DNA from: Hippopus hippopus | Taxonomy: Eukaryota > Mollusca > Bivalvia > Cardiida > Cardiidae | NCBI GenBank assembly: GCA_946811185.2 | Contig: OX328108.1 | Location: 33,540,493 to 33,604,492 of the forward strand | Length of the DNA stretch: 64,000 bases | Direction of reading: 5' to 3' | Part shown: positions 42,856-52,659 of the stretch, in pieces | How positions within the stretch are numbered: position 1 is the stretch's first letter | Layout: every line of letters begins with the position of its first letter | Translations under genes and position numbers: made by a program | Notes under the pieces: model-generated | Told to the model about the DNA's origin: nothing | Database searches by the model: none | Seen by the model: only the letters and a program-made list of their open reading frames with translations

Positions 42856-43190
42856 GTTCTTTCCACGAGTCACTAAGTATCTCATATAGGTATATGAGCA
42901 TTTCCACGAGTCACTCATTTCATGATGCAATCAGTATCTCATATAGATATATGAGCATTTCCACGAGTCATTCATTTCATGATGCAATCAGTATCTCATA
43001 TAGGTATATGAGCAGTTCGTCGAGACAATCAGTTCGTTTTTTATTCCATGACAAAGTCATTCCATGACGAAGTTAGTCCAGGTTTACTCCGTACGAAGTA
43101 AAGGAAGCTATATGAGCATTTCCACGAGACACTCATTTCATGACGCAATCAGTATCTCACGGAGGTAAATTATGATAAAAATTATGATAA
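42856..43190. repeat. internal island of 58-bp repeats sharing TIR boxes
   Basis: The palindrome 'ctcatataggtatatgag' recurs at 42881, 42938 and 42996 (period 57-58 bp) between 'catttccacgagtcactcat' phrases. At about 43075-43117 a copy of the TIR box 'ccaggtttactccgtacgaa' and 'ggaagctatatgag' follows. No gene lies here. Confidence 0.8.
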
Positions 43191-43212
43191 AAGATTATTT
43201 TAGTAATTAAAA

Positions 43213-44074
43213 ATGTCATTTCTGAAAATAACTGATCCCGCAAAAAGGGATCTAATTGTAAAAGAGTTCCTCGAAATGAAAAAGAATATTCGTGACTCTC
43301 AACGGAGAGAACGGGAGAACAGCAACTTCAAACTGATTTTTCAAATTTTTTTAAACCTATTACAGAAACGCAGAAAGCTGCAACAAAGGATATTACGGAA
43401 GGACTTAAACCTATTAAAGAGGGTATAGATAAATTACCGCAAGCCATTACATTTCCAGCCTTTCCATCTATCACAGCTTATGATAAACCATCTGAAGAAG
43501 AAGATACGCAGTTTATCGGAGAAATAGCGGAAGAGTATCAAAGAAAGTTTGCTACTAAGTCTGAAGCTGATAATACGTATGGATTATATTCCAGAGATGA
43601 TGGAAAGTTTTATATCGGTAATAAACCAGTTTTATCATTGATAACAATATTATAATTGATGGCGAAGAATATGAAAGCACACCCGGACTATGGGAACTTA
43701 TCGTTTCTAAGAATCCAGATGATAATATTTATACTAATAATGATTACGACAATTACGTGAAGTTGATGCTAAAAACTAACGCTCTTTATCGTAATAACGA
43801 TCCGAACAGCAAATATCCTAAAGGAAGTAAAGGACAAAAATGGAATAGGATACTTAGAATTATTTGGGAAAATAGAAAAGAGTACGGAGGAAAGGGTATC
43901 GTTGTTATTCCGTGTGATCCTAACGCATTAATAAAGAGACTTGACTTATTGTTAGCGAGTAAAGCAGCGGGTAACACGGGTGTGAGAAACGAGTTAGTGA
44001 GCATATGTGACGAATTAAAAAGACAAGATGTTATAGATTCGGACGCTTATAAAAAATTAATGTCTATACTATAA
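43213..44074 (+). pseudogene. conserved Polinton protein, two frameshifts
   Basis: ATG at 43213 (MSFLKITDPAKRDLIVKEFL). A one-base shift near 43310 moves the protein to another frame, which carries a helical ITEGLKPIKEGIDKL segment and then FIGEIAEEYQRKFATKSEA. A second shift near 43634 leads into the last frame, with PGLWELIVSKNPDD and GSKGQKWNRILRIIWENRKE, ending at 44074. The whole is about 285 residues. The helical N-terminus and globular C-terminal part resemble conserved proteins next to capsid genes in related elements. The function is not known. Confidence 0.6.
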
Positions 44075-44077
44075 AAA

Positions 44078-44464
44078 ATGATTATGTTTAAATATAGAGG
44101 ATTTAATAAGAGATATTCGTACGGAGGTAGCGGAATCTTTGACAGCATTGCGAGACTTTTTACGAGTAATGCGGCTAAACAAATTGCATTTTCAGCTCTT
44201 GATGTGGGAAAGAGTGTAGCTAAGGAAAGAGCAAAGAAAGCTTTAGAGGCTGGAAAGAGTGCAGCTGTAGACGCGGGAAAAAAATTAGTTACGAAAGCTT
44301 TAACGCGAAAATCACGAAAGATTTTAGAAAAACATACAGGTACCCCTAAAGCGCAAGGTACGCCTAAAGAGCAAGACATTAATACATTAATAGATGGAAG
44401 TGCTATTGCTATTCAAGACTTAGTTAAAAAATTAAACAGTGGAGCGATGATTAAAGTAGTATAA
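44078..44464 (+). CDS. small basic virion-like protein (128 aa)
   Basis: Intact. It opens with an aromatic/basic start and a glycine-flanked amphipathic segment (YGGSGIFDSIARLFTSNAAK). A long Ala/Lys helix (SVAKERAKKALEAGKSAAVD) follows, then a basic patch (LTRKSRKILEK) and an acidic C-terminus. This could be a core or membrane-lytic capsid cofactor, by analogy with small adenovirus-like proteins of adintoviruses. That is inferred from composition and position only. The start lies 4 bases after the preceding gene's stop. Confidence 0.5.
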   Translation: MIMFKYRGFNKRYSYGGSGIFDSIARLFTSNAAKQIAFSALDVGKSVAKERAKKALEAGKSAAVDAGKKLVTKALTRKSRKILEKHTGTPKAQGTPKEQDINTLIDGSAIAIQDLVKKLNSGAMIKVV

Positions 44465-44469
44465 AGAAA

Positions 44470-44547
44470 ATTAAGTTAAAATGACTTAAGCAATTATTTT
44501 TCATATTAGAATGATTTAAGTAATTATTTTTCATATTAAAAAAGAGA
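44470..44547 (+). promoter_or_regulatory. two promoter-like repeat units before 44548 gene
   Basis: 'atgacttaagcaattatttt' at 44481 and 'atgatttaagtaattatttt' at 44511, each followed by 'tcatatta', are spaced 30 bp. They match the larger array at 46663-46842. Confidence 0.6.
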
Positions 44548-44907
44548 ATGTCTACATTAAAATTTAAACGCTTATTTTATACAGAACATAATAGTAGTTT
44601 TATTACTATAGTAGGTGCATCTTTAAAACTAGAGAAGGATTGTGAGATTCTCAAAATTAATAACATGCAATATGATCATAAAAAGGCTGTTGTAAGGTTA
44701 TCTTCCGAAAAAGTAAACGAAATGAGAGAGATTGAGGAAAAGGTGAATGACCGTTTAGAAGAATGGGGTATACCCAAAATAACGCTCGTATATGGTAATA
44801 CAGTTTATCCTAAAACTATAATAAATAACGCAAAAAGCATTAAACTTAAAGGTGTGTTTGTTAATAAAGAAGGAAAATCTTTTCCCCATCTTTGGTTAGA
44901 GATTTAA
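44548..44907 (+). CDS. conserved Polinton hypothetical (119 aa)
   Basis: Intact 119-residue ORF starting MSTLKFKRLFYTEHNSSFIT, with an alternating beta pattern, a helical VNEMREIEEKVNDRLEEWGI segment and an end at HLWLEI. No known domain was recognised. It lies between the small basic protein and the major capsid gene and is preceded by two promoter-like repeat units, so it is probably a real, separately expressed gene. Confidence 0.55.
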   Translation: MSTLKFKRLFYTEHNSSFITIVGASLKLEKDCEILKINNMQYDHKKAVVRLSSEKVNEMREIEEKVNDRLEEWGIPKITLVYGNTVYPKTIINNAKSIKLKGVFVNKEGKSFPHLWLEI

Positions 44908-44964
44908 AGTAAAGTAACGCAATTATAATTCTATGTTTAAAAAAATTATAATTGTATAATAAAA

Positions 44965-46244
44965 ATGGACATTTTAAGAATTACCGAACCAATTGTAAAA
45001 CACGATAGTATTGATGAGTATGAACACTTTGAGTATGAACCGATCACAGGAGCGAATCTCAACAACTCGGGAGGAGATATTAGGATTAACATCGAAACTC
45101 AAGATATTTTTACGCTTCCTAGTGAGAGCTATTTACTTATAGAAGGCCGTTTAACGAAGGTTGATGGAACAGCGTACGCAAATGCCGACAACGTTTCTCT
45201 AACAAACAACGCTCTGATGCACTTGTTTAAAAATATCAGATATCAACTTTCAGGTATGGATATTGAATCCTTAACACATCCTGGTCAAGCTACTACGATG
45301 CTCGGATTGTTAAAATATCCGGATGATTTTTCCAAATCGCAGGGGTTAAACCAGTTATGGTATAAGGATACGACAGCCGCAGCACAAGCTCAAAACGTTG
45401 GTTGGAATATAAGAAAATTATACATCGTTAATAATTCCGATCCAAAGGGAACATTTAGCTTTAGAGTTCCATTAAAACATATATTCGGATTTTGCGAAGA
45501 TTATAATAAGATATTGTACGGAATGAAGCAGACTCTCACTTTGACAAGAAATGATGATGAAGACGCGATTTTTAGAGCCGCTGATGCTGATGCCGGTAAA
45601 ATTACTTTGGATAAAATATCGTGGTATATGCCTCACGTGCTACCCGCGGATAAGGAGAAGATGGAACTTTATAAACTTATCGAGAAAAAAGAAAAATTTC
45701 CAGTTGGATATAGGACGCTACAATGCGACTCTATCTCAGTTCCTCAGTCAACAACATTTACTTGGAGACTTTCCGTTAAATCGTCTCCCGAAGTGCCACG
45801 TTTTATCATCGTTGGCTTTCAGACTGATAAAATTGGTAATCAAGAGCAAAATCCTTCCATATTTGATAATGTAGACGTTAAAAATATTTCTGTTATGTTA
45901 AACTCCACTAGATATCCCGCGGTTGACTACAATCTTTCATTTACTAGACAACAATTTAGTAGAGCGTATGGCGATGCCGCGTTATTTAGATCTAAGTTTT
46001 ATAATATGGATGAGTTGGTATCAAATCCTAACTTCACTCCTTCAGAGTACAAAACCCTTTATCCTTTTTTTTTGTTCGATGTTTCTAAGCAGAGTGAAAA
46101 GTTAAATATTCTGTTACTGATATCCAAATCAAGGTAAATTTTAACGCAAATGTGCCCGTGGACACTGAAGCTTATGCCGTTATTATTAGTGATAGATTAA
46201 TTAACTTTCAGTCTGATGGTAATAAGATGAGTGTAGTGTATTAG
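44965..46244 (+). pseudogene. MCP: probable major capsid protein, 3' frameshift
   Basis: ATG at 44965, open for 390 codons to 46137. A one-base shift near 46100 then splits off the last 45 or so residues, which continue in another frame to TAG 46242-46244. The protein is rich in beta strands and loops (EHFEYEPITGANLNNSGGDI; LFKNIRYQLSGMDIES; VPLKHIFGFCEDYNKILYG). It lies where Polintons carry the double-jelly-roll hexon-type capsid gene. Length about 425. No other gene here fits the role. The assignment is by sequence style and context; a structure prediction showing two jelly rolls would confirm it. Confidence 0.72.
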
Positions 46245-46302
46245 GTTAAAGTTTAAGCATAAAGTTAATTTAAGTTAAGCAATTATTTTCCTATATAAAA
46301 AG

Positions 46303-46641
46303 ATGATAAAGATTATAGATTTAAAAGAAATTCTTAAAGAAAATAAAATAAAATTTTGCTCTTACTGGAGTAAAGAGCAGTTAGTCGAGTTAACGAAAAA
46401 ACATGGATTGTTCCCGGAGGAAGAGCCTAAACCAGAAAGAAGTATTGATCCTAAGTTTGTTAGACTAAAAATTAGTATGCTTAATCCTAGGAAAGTTAGT
46501 TTAGAGGATATTGAAACCGATGAAATAAAAATTTTCCCATCGATTTACCAGGCCGGTAAATTTTTAGATCGTTGTCCTCAAACGATACAGAATTGGGATG
46601 GGAGAATTTGGAAAAATAAATATAAGATTAACATTTTATAA
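46303..46641 (+). CDS. SAP-like plus NUMOD1-like small protein
   Basis: 112 residues, intact. The N-terminus (IDLKEILKENKIKFCSYWSK, QLVELTKKHGL) resembles a SAP/HeH DNA-binding helix pair. The C-terminal part (IFPSIYQAGKFLDRCPQTIQ, NWDGRIWKNKYK) resembles the NUMOD1 helix-turn-helix repeat found next to homing endonucleases. It may bind DNA as an accessory or regulatory factor. Domain calls are by eye. Confidence 0.5.
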   Translation: MIKIIDLKEILKENKIKFCSYWSKEQLVELTKKHGLFPEEEPKPERSIDPKFVRLKISMLNPRKVSLEDIETDEIKIFPSIYQAGKFLDRCPQTIQNWDGRIWKNKYKINIL

Positions 46642-46662
46642 AAATGTTTATTTCATATAAAT

Positions 46663-46842
46663 AAAATGACTTAAGCGTTTATTTCATATATATATAAAAT
46701 GACTTAAGCATTTACTTCATATATATAAAATGACTTAAGCGTTTATTTCATATATATAAAATGACTTAAGCGTTTATTTCATATATATAAAATGACTTAA
46801 GCAATTCCATTTTCACAAATACACATATAAAATGACTTAAAC
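46663..46842 (+). promoter_or_regulatory. six tandem promoter-like units with ATG-ACT-TAA
   Basis: The phrase 'tataaaatgacttaa' or a close variant recurs with ATGs at 46665, 46699, 46730, 46761, 46792 and 46832 (spacing 31-40 bp). Each unit has a TATA-like box, a three-codon mini-ORF and 'gcgtttatttca'. The array ends directly before the ATG of the polymerase gene. Confidence 0.7.
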
Positions 46843-46864
46843 GTTTATTTTATATGTGTGTGAA

Positions 46865-47776
46865 ATGGAGAACATTGATTACACTATATATACCGTAAAA
46901 GCTTTGAAAAATTTCGCAAGAAATTTGGGAATAAGAGGATTTTCTACGCTCAGAAGAGCGCAGTTAATTAATCGTTTGAGATATCCTCCACCTCCTAGTC
47001 CTGCTGATCAATTCAGACGACTTACAGTGAGGGACTTGAAAAAAGAAGCTAAAAATCTAAAAATTAGGAGCTTTTCCAAACTCAAAAGATCCGAATTAAT
47101 TGATCCTTTACTTAATCGGGGGAGCCCGTTATTAGATTTAGATATCACCAATGTAAAAGCACCGGTGATAAGAGCAGCCACAACACCAGCATCCACAGCA
47201 CCAGCTTCAGCCACAGCAACTTCAGCCACAGCAACTTCAGCCACAGCTGAACCTACAGCACCAGCCGCAGATATAATAAAGTATTTAGACAATATTCAAT
47301 TTAAAGAAAAAAGTATTCCTCCTTGGTTAAGAACCTTGAAGGAAAAAATCAATAAAATTTCTGAAGATTTAAAGAAAATAAAAATAAAAGTGGGACCTTC
47401 AGCATTTAAGGGATTTACTAAACAATATTTTATTGAATGCCGTGATAATTTTCCTCCTTCAACTTTCTTAAAATTAGCGAGGGAAGGATTAACCAAAATA
47501 ATCAAGGAAACCCGTCAAACAAAAATCAAACTCATCATGAAATGCATGATGAAGCATTCAATTACACATGAACTTAAACCAATGAATTTTGATTCGGGTT
47601 GCCCTCTAACAAATTTAGAGGGTGACGACGAAGATGAAATTTATAAAGAATTTGAAAAGGAAATATTAAATAAAATAGCTGAAAAAGAAATACAAGGGGA
47701 CTATTGGAGAGTCCTCTATGCGTTTGACTTAAGACTACATACTGTAGTCTATAACCCATTAAGAGGTAGTTCATAG
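46865..47776 (+). pseudogene. pPolB: PolB N-terminal part with two SAP-like motifs
   Basis: Open frame of 304 codons with ATG at 46865. Two SAP/HeH-like repeats are visible: TVKALKNFARNLGIRGFSTL followed by RRAQLINRL, and TVRDLKKEAKNLKIRSFSKL followed by KRSELIDPL. An Ala/Thr/Pro-rich linker (47170-47270) and a helical region follow. It ends VYNPLRGSS-TAG at 47774-47776, and the same frame then reads FPTPGNILKTKSVINPKN. In Polinton polymerases a Tyr normally stands where the TAG is. This is therefore the head of the polymerase ORF cut by a nonsense codon rather than a separate gene. Confidence 0.7.
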
Positions 47777-50700
47777 TTTCCGACTCCGGGAAACATATTA
47801 AAAACTAAAAGTGTAATAAACCCCAAAAATACGGAGGATAATATGTTTCACATATTGTATCCTTTTATCTTTAAACCCAACAGAGAGACATCCTGAAAGA
47901 ATTGATAGGCTAAAGCCTTTCTTAAACTCGTTAAATATGGAGGGAATTAATTACCCCGTTTCTATAAAAAAATATCAAAAAATTTGAAAACCAGAATCCA
48001 GCAATATCTGTGTCGGTACACGCTTATGCCGATCATGTTAGAGTATATCCACTTAGTATAAGCAAAGAAATATATAATAGAGAACATCATGTTAATCTTT
48101 TACTTCTAGAAAAAGATGGTAAAAAACACTATTGTCTGATCAAGGATTTAAGTAAATTATTGTCTAAACAAATTTCCAACCATAACGGGAGGATTTTTAT
48201 TTGTGAAAGATGTTTAAATCATTTTCACGAAGAAAAAACCTTTAAAGCTCATTTAGAATATTGTGAGAAAAAAAAAACCGTTAGAGTTGATTTGCCTGAA
48301 GAGGGATCTCAACTCCATTTCAAAAATCTTTATAAACAGCAAAGACACCCCTTTGCAATTTACGCGGATATGGAATCCGCGTTAGAAAAAAGTTATGGAA
48401 AGAGAGGTGAAAGTACTAAAATCATCCATAAACATCATATTTCCGGATTTTGTTTCTATATAAAATCCCTTTATGAGGATTTATATCCCTCAAAAATTTT
48501 TCAGTATTCTGGTGAAAATGCTTCAGAAAAATTTGTAAAAGAATTAGAAAATGTTGTGAAAGAAATTGACAAAATCCCCATGAGGGAAATGATTTTCAGG
48601 GTATCTGATAAAAAGAAGTTCGATCTAGCAGAGAAGTGCTGGATTTGTGATGAGCAATTTTTGAAGAATGATATAAAAGTTCGAGATCATTGTCATTACA
48701 CTGGCAAGTTTAGGGGGGCAGCTCATAACAAGTGTAATTTAAAATATAGAACGCCGACTTTCACCCTCGTCTTCTTCCATAATCTTAGCAAGTATGACTT
48801 GCATCTTTTTATAAAAGATCTTACAATAATCCCCGGGGAAACGAGCTGTATTCCGATAAATAAGGAAACGTATATCAGCGTTTCTAAAAAGATACCGATA
48901 GAATATACATGTAAAGATAAAAAGACTAAAAAGGATGAGACTAAAGAGACTGAGACTAAAATAAAGTATCATGAAATTAGATTCATTGATACTCTAAAAT
49001 TTTTACCAAAAAGTTTAGATACACTGGCGAGTGCATTGTCAAAAGAAAATATGACTAATATTTCAAAATACTTTAAAGGAGAGCTTGAGTTAGTTGCAAG
49101 AAAGGGAGTTTTTCCCTATGAGTGGTTTGACCACCTCAATAAATTAGAGGTAACTAAATTACCACCACGAAGAGAATTCTACTCAAAATTAAAATGTAGC
49201 GGGATAGAAAAAGAAGATTACAAACATGCTAAAAATGTATGGAAAACGTTTGGTATGAAAACGTTTAAGGAATATCATGACTTGTATTGTAAAACGGATG
49301 TTTTACTATTAGCTGATATTTTTGAAAACTTTAGGGAAGTTTGTTATAATAATTATGGATTGGACCCCTCATGGTACTATACGGCACCCGGGTTAGCTTG
49401 GGATGCTATGTTGAAAATTACTGGAGTTAAGTTAGAATTATTGTCGGACTCCGATATGATTCTATTTATAGAAAGAGGGGTTAGAGGTGGTACTTCCACC
49501 ATTTTTAAAAGATTTGCGAAAGCAAATAATAAGTATATGGGAAAAAATTATAATCCCGACGAACCTTCAAAATTTATTAGCTATTTAGATGCCAATAATT
49601 TATATGGGTGGGCTATGAATCAAAAATTGCCCATTGATAACTTTAAATGGATGTCAGAGGATGATTTAGAAAATTGGAAAAAATCTTCCCTGTATTTTAG
49701 AAGTTGATCTGGAATATCCTGAAGAATTACATGACTTGCACAATGATTTTCCCCTGGCCCCCGAAAAAATAAAGGTAGGTAAAGTTGAAAAACTTATACC
49801 TAATTTTTATGATAAATATAAATACGTACTACATAGTGAAAATTTAAAATTATATTTAAGTTTAGGGTTAAAAATTAAAAAGGTACATAGAGGTATAACT
49901 TTTAATGAAAGTGAATGGTTAAAACCTTATACTGATAAAAATACTGCATTAAGAGCAGAAGCAAAAACTGATTTTGAGAAAGATTTTTTTAAACTCATGA
50001 ACAATTCAGTTTTCGGTAAGACTATGGAAAACATAAGTAATTTGGGTAGATATAAAATTAGTTAGTAATAGGGAAAAAGCGGAAAAATTAGTAGCTAAAC
50101 CGAACTACCATAATATAACACAAATTAATGAAGATTTATGCATAATTCAGATGAGGAAAACTCATCTGTATTTTAATAAACCCATTTACGTTGGGATGTC
50201 CATTTTAGATCTAAGTAAAGTGATGATGTATAATTTCCACTATAATTATATTAAGCCAAAGTATGGAGATAAAGCGAAACTCCTGTTCACAGACACAGAC
50301 AGTTTAATGTATGAGATAGAAACGGAAGATTTTTACAAAGATATTAGTGATGATGTGAAGGATCACTTTGATACCAGTGAATACCCTGATGATCATCCCT
50401 CTGGTATTCCCTCCGGATTAAATAAGAAAGTACTTGGAACATTTAAGGACGAGGTAAAGGGGAAAATTATAGAGGAATTTGTAGGCCTCAGGTCTAAACT
50501 ATTCTCGTTTAAAATGTATGAAGATGGGAGTGAAAATAAGAAGTGTAAAGGCATCAAACATCAAGTTGTTAGGGATTTCATCAGTTATGAGGACTACAAG
50601 AAATGCTTATTTGAAGATAAAATTCAAACTAGCAGGATGGTTGTAATTAGAAGTTATAACCATCAAATACATATACAGAGGAAATTAATAAAATTGCTTT

Positions 50701-50777
50701 AAGTGGGAATGATGATAAACGGCATATTTTAGAAAACGGTGTTGATACATTAGCCTTAGGACACCATAGAATAAATA
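47777..50777 (+). pseudogene. pPolB: protein-primed DNA polymerase B
   Basis: The polymerase body lies in several frames. 47777-48009 carries frameshifts and stops. 48010-49707 is the longest open part, with a Cys/His finger (CERCLNHFHEEKTFKAHLEY), Exo I FAIYADMESAL (48349-48384), Exo II HNLSKYDLHLF, Exo III YCKTDVLLLAD and motif A SYLDANNLYGWAM (49579-49617). A shift near 49690 leads to 49736-50065 with motif B NNSVFGKT (49999-50022). Another shift near 50045 leads to a frame with motif C FTDTDSLMYEIE (50285-50320), and a last shift near 50655 precedes LENGVDTLALGHH. All exonuclease and polymerase motifs are therefore recognisable, but the gene is inactive. Confidence 0.9.
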
Positions 50778-51284
50778 AAAATACGTCGCTGGTACCGCTC
50801 GCGAACAACATTGATGTACGAAATTTTGGACGCACATTTATAAATGAACAAAAATTTGAACACATATACACACAAGTGGATGGATGGAATTATATACACA
50901 TTCACATGCGAGCGACTAAACGGAATTTTGAGCACACACGCGAGCAAATGATTGGGCAAAATTTTAATCGTATATACATATGGACAGACGGACAAAATAT
51001 TGATCACAAAGAGACATGGACAGACGGACAAAATATTGATCACATAGAGACATGGGTAAATAAACGGGGTTATAAGCGAAAACACACTTATGGATTGATT
51101 CCTGAAGGATCGAATTTTGTAATTAACTTATGATCGAATTGAATGATTGAATGCTCATATAGCTATATGGACTATCTGATTGCATCATGTAATGAGGGAG
51201 TGATTTCGTGATTGCATCAGGAACTGAGTGTCTCATTAAAAACGAAATGCGGATATGAGTGACTGACTTCGTCATGGAATGATT
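50778..51284. other. 3' region of the polymerase, short 27-bp repeat
   Basis: The polymerase frame stays open to a TGA at 51131-51133, but the sequence becomes repetitive: 'tggacagacggacaaaatat' at 50981 and 51017 (36-bp spacing). This tail looks non-coding or secondarily acquired. TIR-like sequence begins soon after. Confidence 0.5.
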
Positions 51285-52190
51285 GAATGCTCATATAGCT
51301 TCCTTTACTTCGTACAGAGTAAACCTGGACTATCTGATTGAATCATGAAATGACGGACTGATTTCATCAGGAACTGAGGGTCTGATTGACTTCGTCATGG
51401 AATGAATGCTCATATAGCTATATGGACTTACTCCGTACGAAGTAGAGGAAAATGCGACGTCATGGGGGAGGGAATAAAAAACGAAATGCGACGACTGGAT
51501 GGAATGATTTTCTCGCTCATATAGCTTCCTTTACTTCGTACGGAGTAAACCTGGACTATCTGATTGAGTTATGGATGGAATTTTTAATTGAATTATGGAT
51601 GGATTGAGTGGTTGAGTTATGGATGGATTTTCTGCTTTACTGATGGTATGATTGAGTGATTGAGTGATGGATGGATTGAGTGATTAACTTATGGTCTGAT
51701 TTTCTGCTTTACGGATGGTATGATTGAGTGATTGAGTGATGGTCTGATTTTCTGCTTGAGTGATGACTGAATTTTCTGCTTTACGGATGGTATGATTGAG
51801 TGCTTGAGTGATGACTGAATTTTCTGCTTGACTGATGGATGAATTTTCTGCTTCACAGATGGATGACCTTTGTGATTGAATGATGGATGGATAGAGTGAT
51901 TGAATGATGGTCTGATTTTCTGCTTCACGGATGACTGAATTTTCTGCTTGAGTGATGGTTGGATTTTCTGCTTGAGTGATGGTCTGATTTTCTGCTTCAC
52001 GGATGGATGAATTTTCTGCTTGACTGATGGATGAATTTTCTGCTTGACTGATGGATGAATTTTCTGCTTTACGGATGACTGAATTTTCTGCTTCACGGAT
52101 GACTGAATTTTCTGCTTGAGTGATGGTTGACCTTTGACCTTCACGGATTGGATTTTAGCCTTGTCCCAGCTCTCTCAGTTATTATCTACT
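51285..52190. repeat. Polinton right terminal inverted repeat
   Basis: Mirror of 35423-36245, ending CAGTTATTATCTACT at 52190. The minisatellite section is longer than in the left TIR. The 151-residue minus-strand frame through it (KQKI repeats) is a repeat translation. Confidence 0.85.
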
Positions 52191-52270
52191 AACGAGAAGA
52201 AAACATGGGAAAATAATAAATTGCAGGTTACCAGGATTTTCTCTTTTTCTCACGATGTTTATATAGTTTA
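52191..52270. mobile_element. right half of the MITE split by the Polinton
   Basis: Begins with the second AACGAG and continues 'aagaaaacatgggaaaa', then the pairing arm 'ggattttctctttttctcac' and 'gatgttt'. These match the MITE consensus exactly where 35422 stops. Confidence 0.75.
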
Positions 52271-52534
52271 GCATGAAAGCATTGATCTACACCTTCGTCG
52301 TCGCTTGACCTTAGTTGCTTCATGTGGGAATGGAGAAATATCTTCAGTTGCAAGACAATCCATCATGTTTTCTGTTTCTTTACATTTTTTGTAAAGAAAT
52401 CCCTTTGGATATTCTTACCTTGTCCGACTATTCTCACTTTGCTCTACCCTTTGAATTCTTCCTTTGTCCAAGCCTATTCCTATTTGCGTATAGACCATAT
52501 CTGACCATAATGCGATATATCTCCCTTGTGCAAT

Positions 52535-52625
52535 TCTAGAATTGTCCAGTACAATTCCGGAATCGGCTGACAAAGTAGGAATTCCTACTTTGCGCAGGAC
52601 AATTTCGGAATTGTATCCGGATTCT
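52535..52625. repeat. imperfect palindrome centred on AAAGTAGGAATTCCTACTTT
   Basis: A perfect 20-bp palindrome at 52572-52591 is flanked by 'gaattgtccagtacaattcc' and 'gcgcaggacaatttcgg', which also pair in part. Related fragments lie at about 34155-34225, left of the Polinton. Confidence 0.7.
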
Positions 52626-52659
52626 TTCTTTGCACCGAACATATACATGTATATAATTA

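Larger units (their letters stand above)
35423..52190. mobile_element. Polinton/Maverick (adintovirus-like) element, 16.8 kb
   Basis: A complete element with a 6-bp target duplication, ends of the AG...CT type (AGTAGATAATAACTGAGAGA inward) and inverted repeats of roughly 0.8-0.9 kb. It carries the defining gene set: protein-primed DNA polymerase B, retroviral-type integrase with chromodomain, adenain-like protease, A32-type packaging ATPase, penton and probable double-jelly-roll capsid protein. It also has a phospholipase A2 protein and adenovirus-core-like small proteins, features reported for adintoviruses. Genes form two divergent blocks meeting near 40041-40073. Several genes have nonsense or frameshift changes, so this copy is not autonomous, although ATPase, penton and some others are intact. 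Confidence 0.95.

Noticed and set aside
36456..50702. Stop-codon reassignment in the Polinton because many frames are broken by single stops
   Set aside because: All three stop codons occur as interruptions, frameshifts are as common as stops, and intact genes end at normal stops. Ordinary decay explains it.
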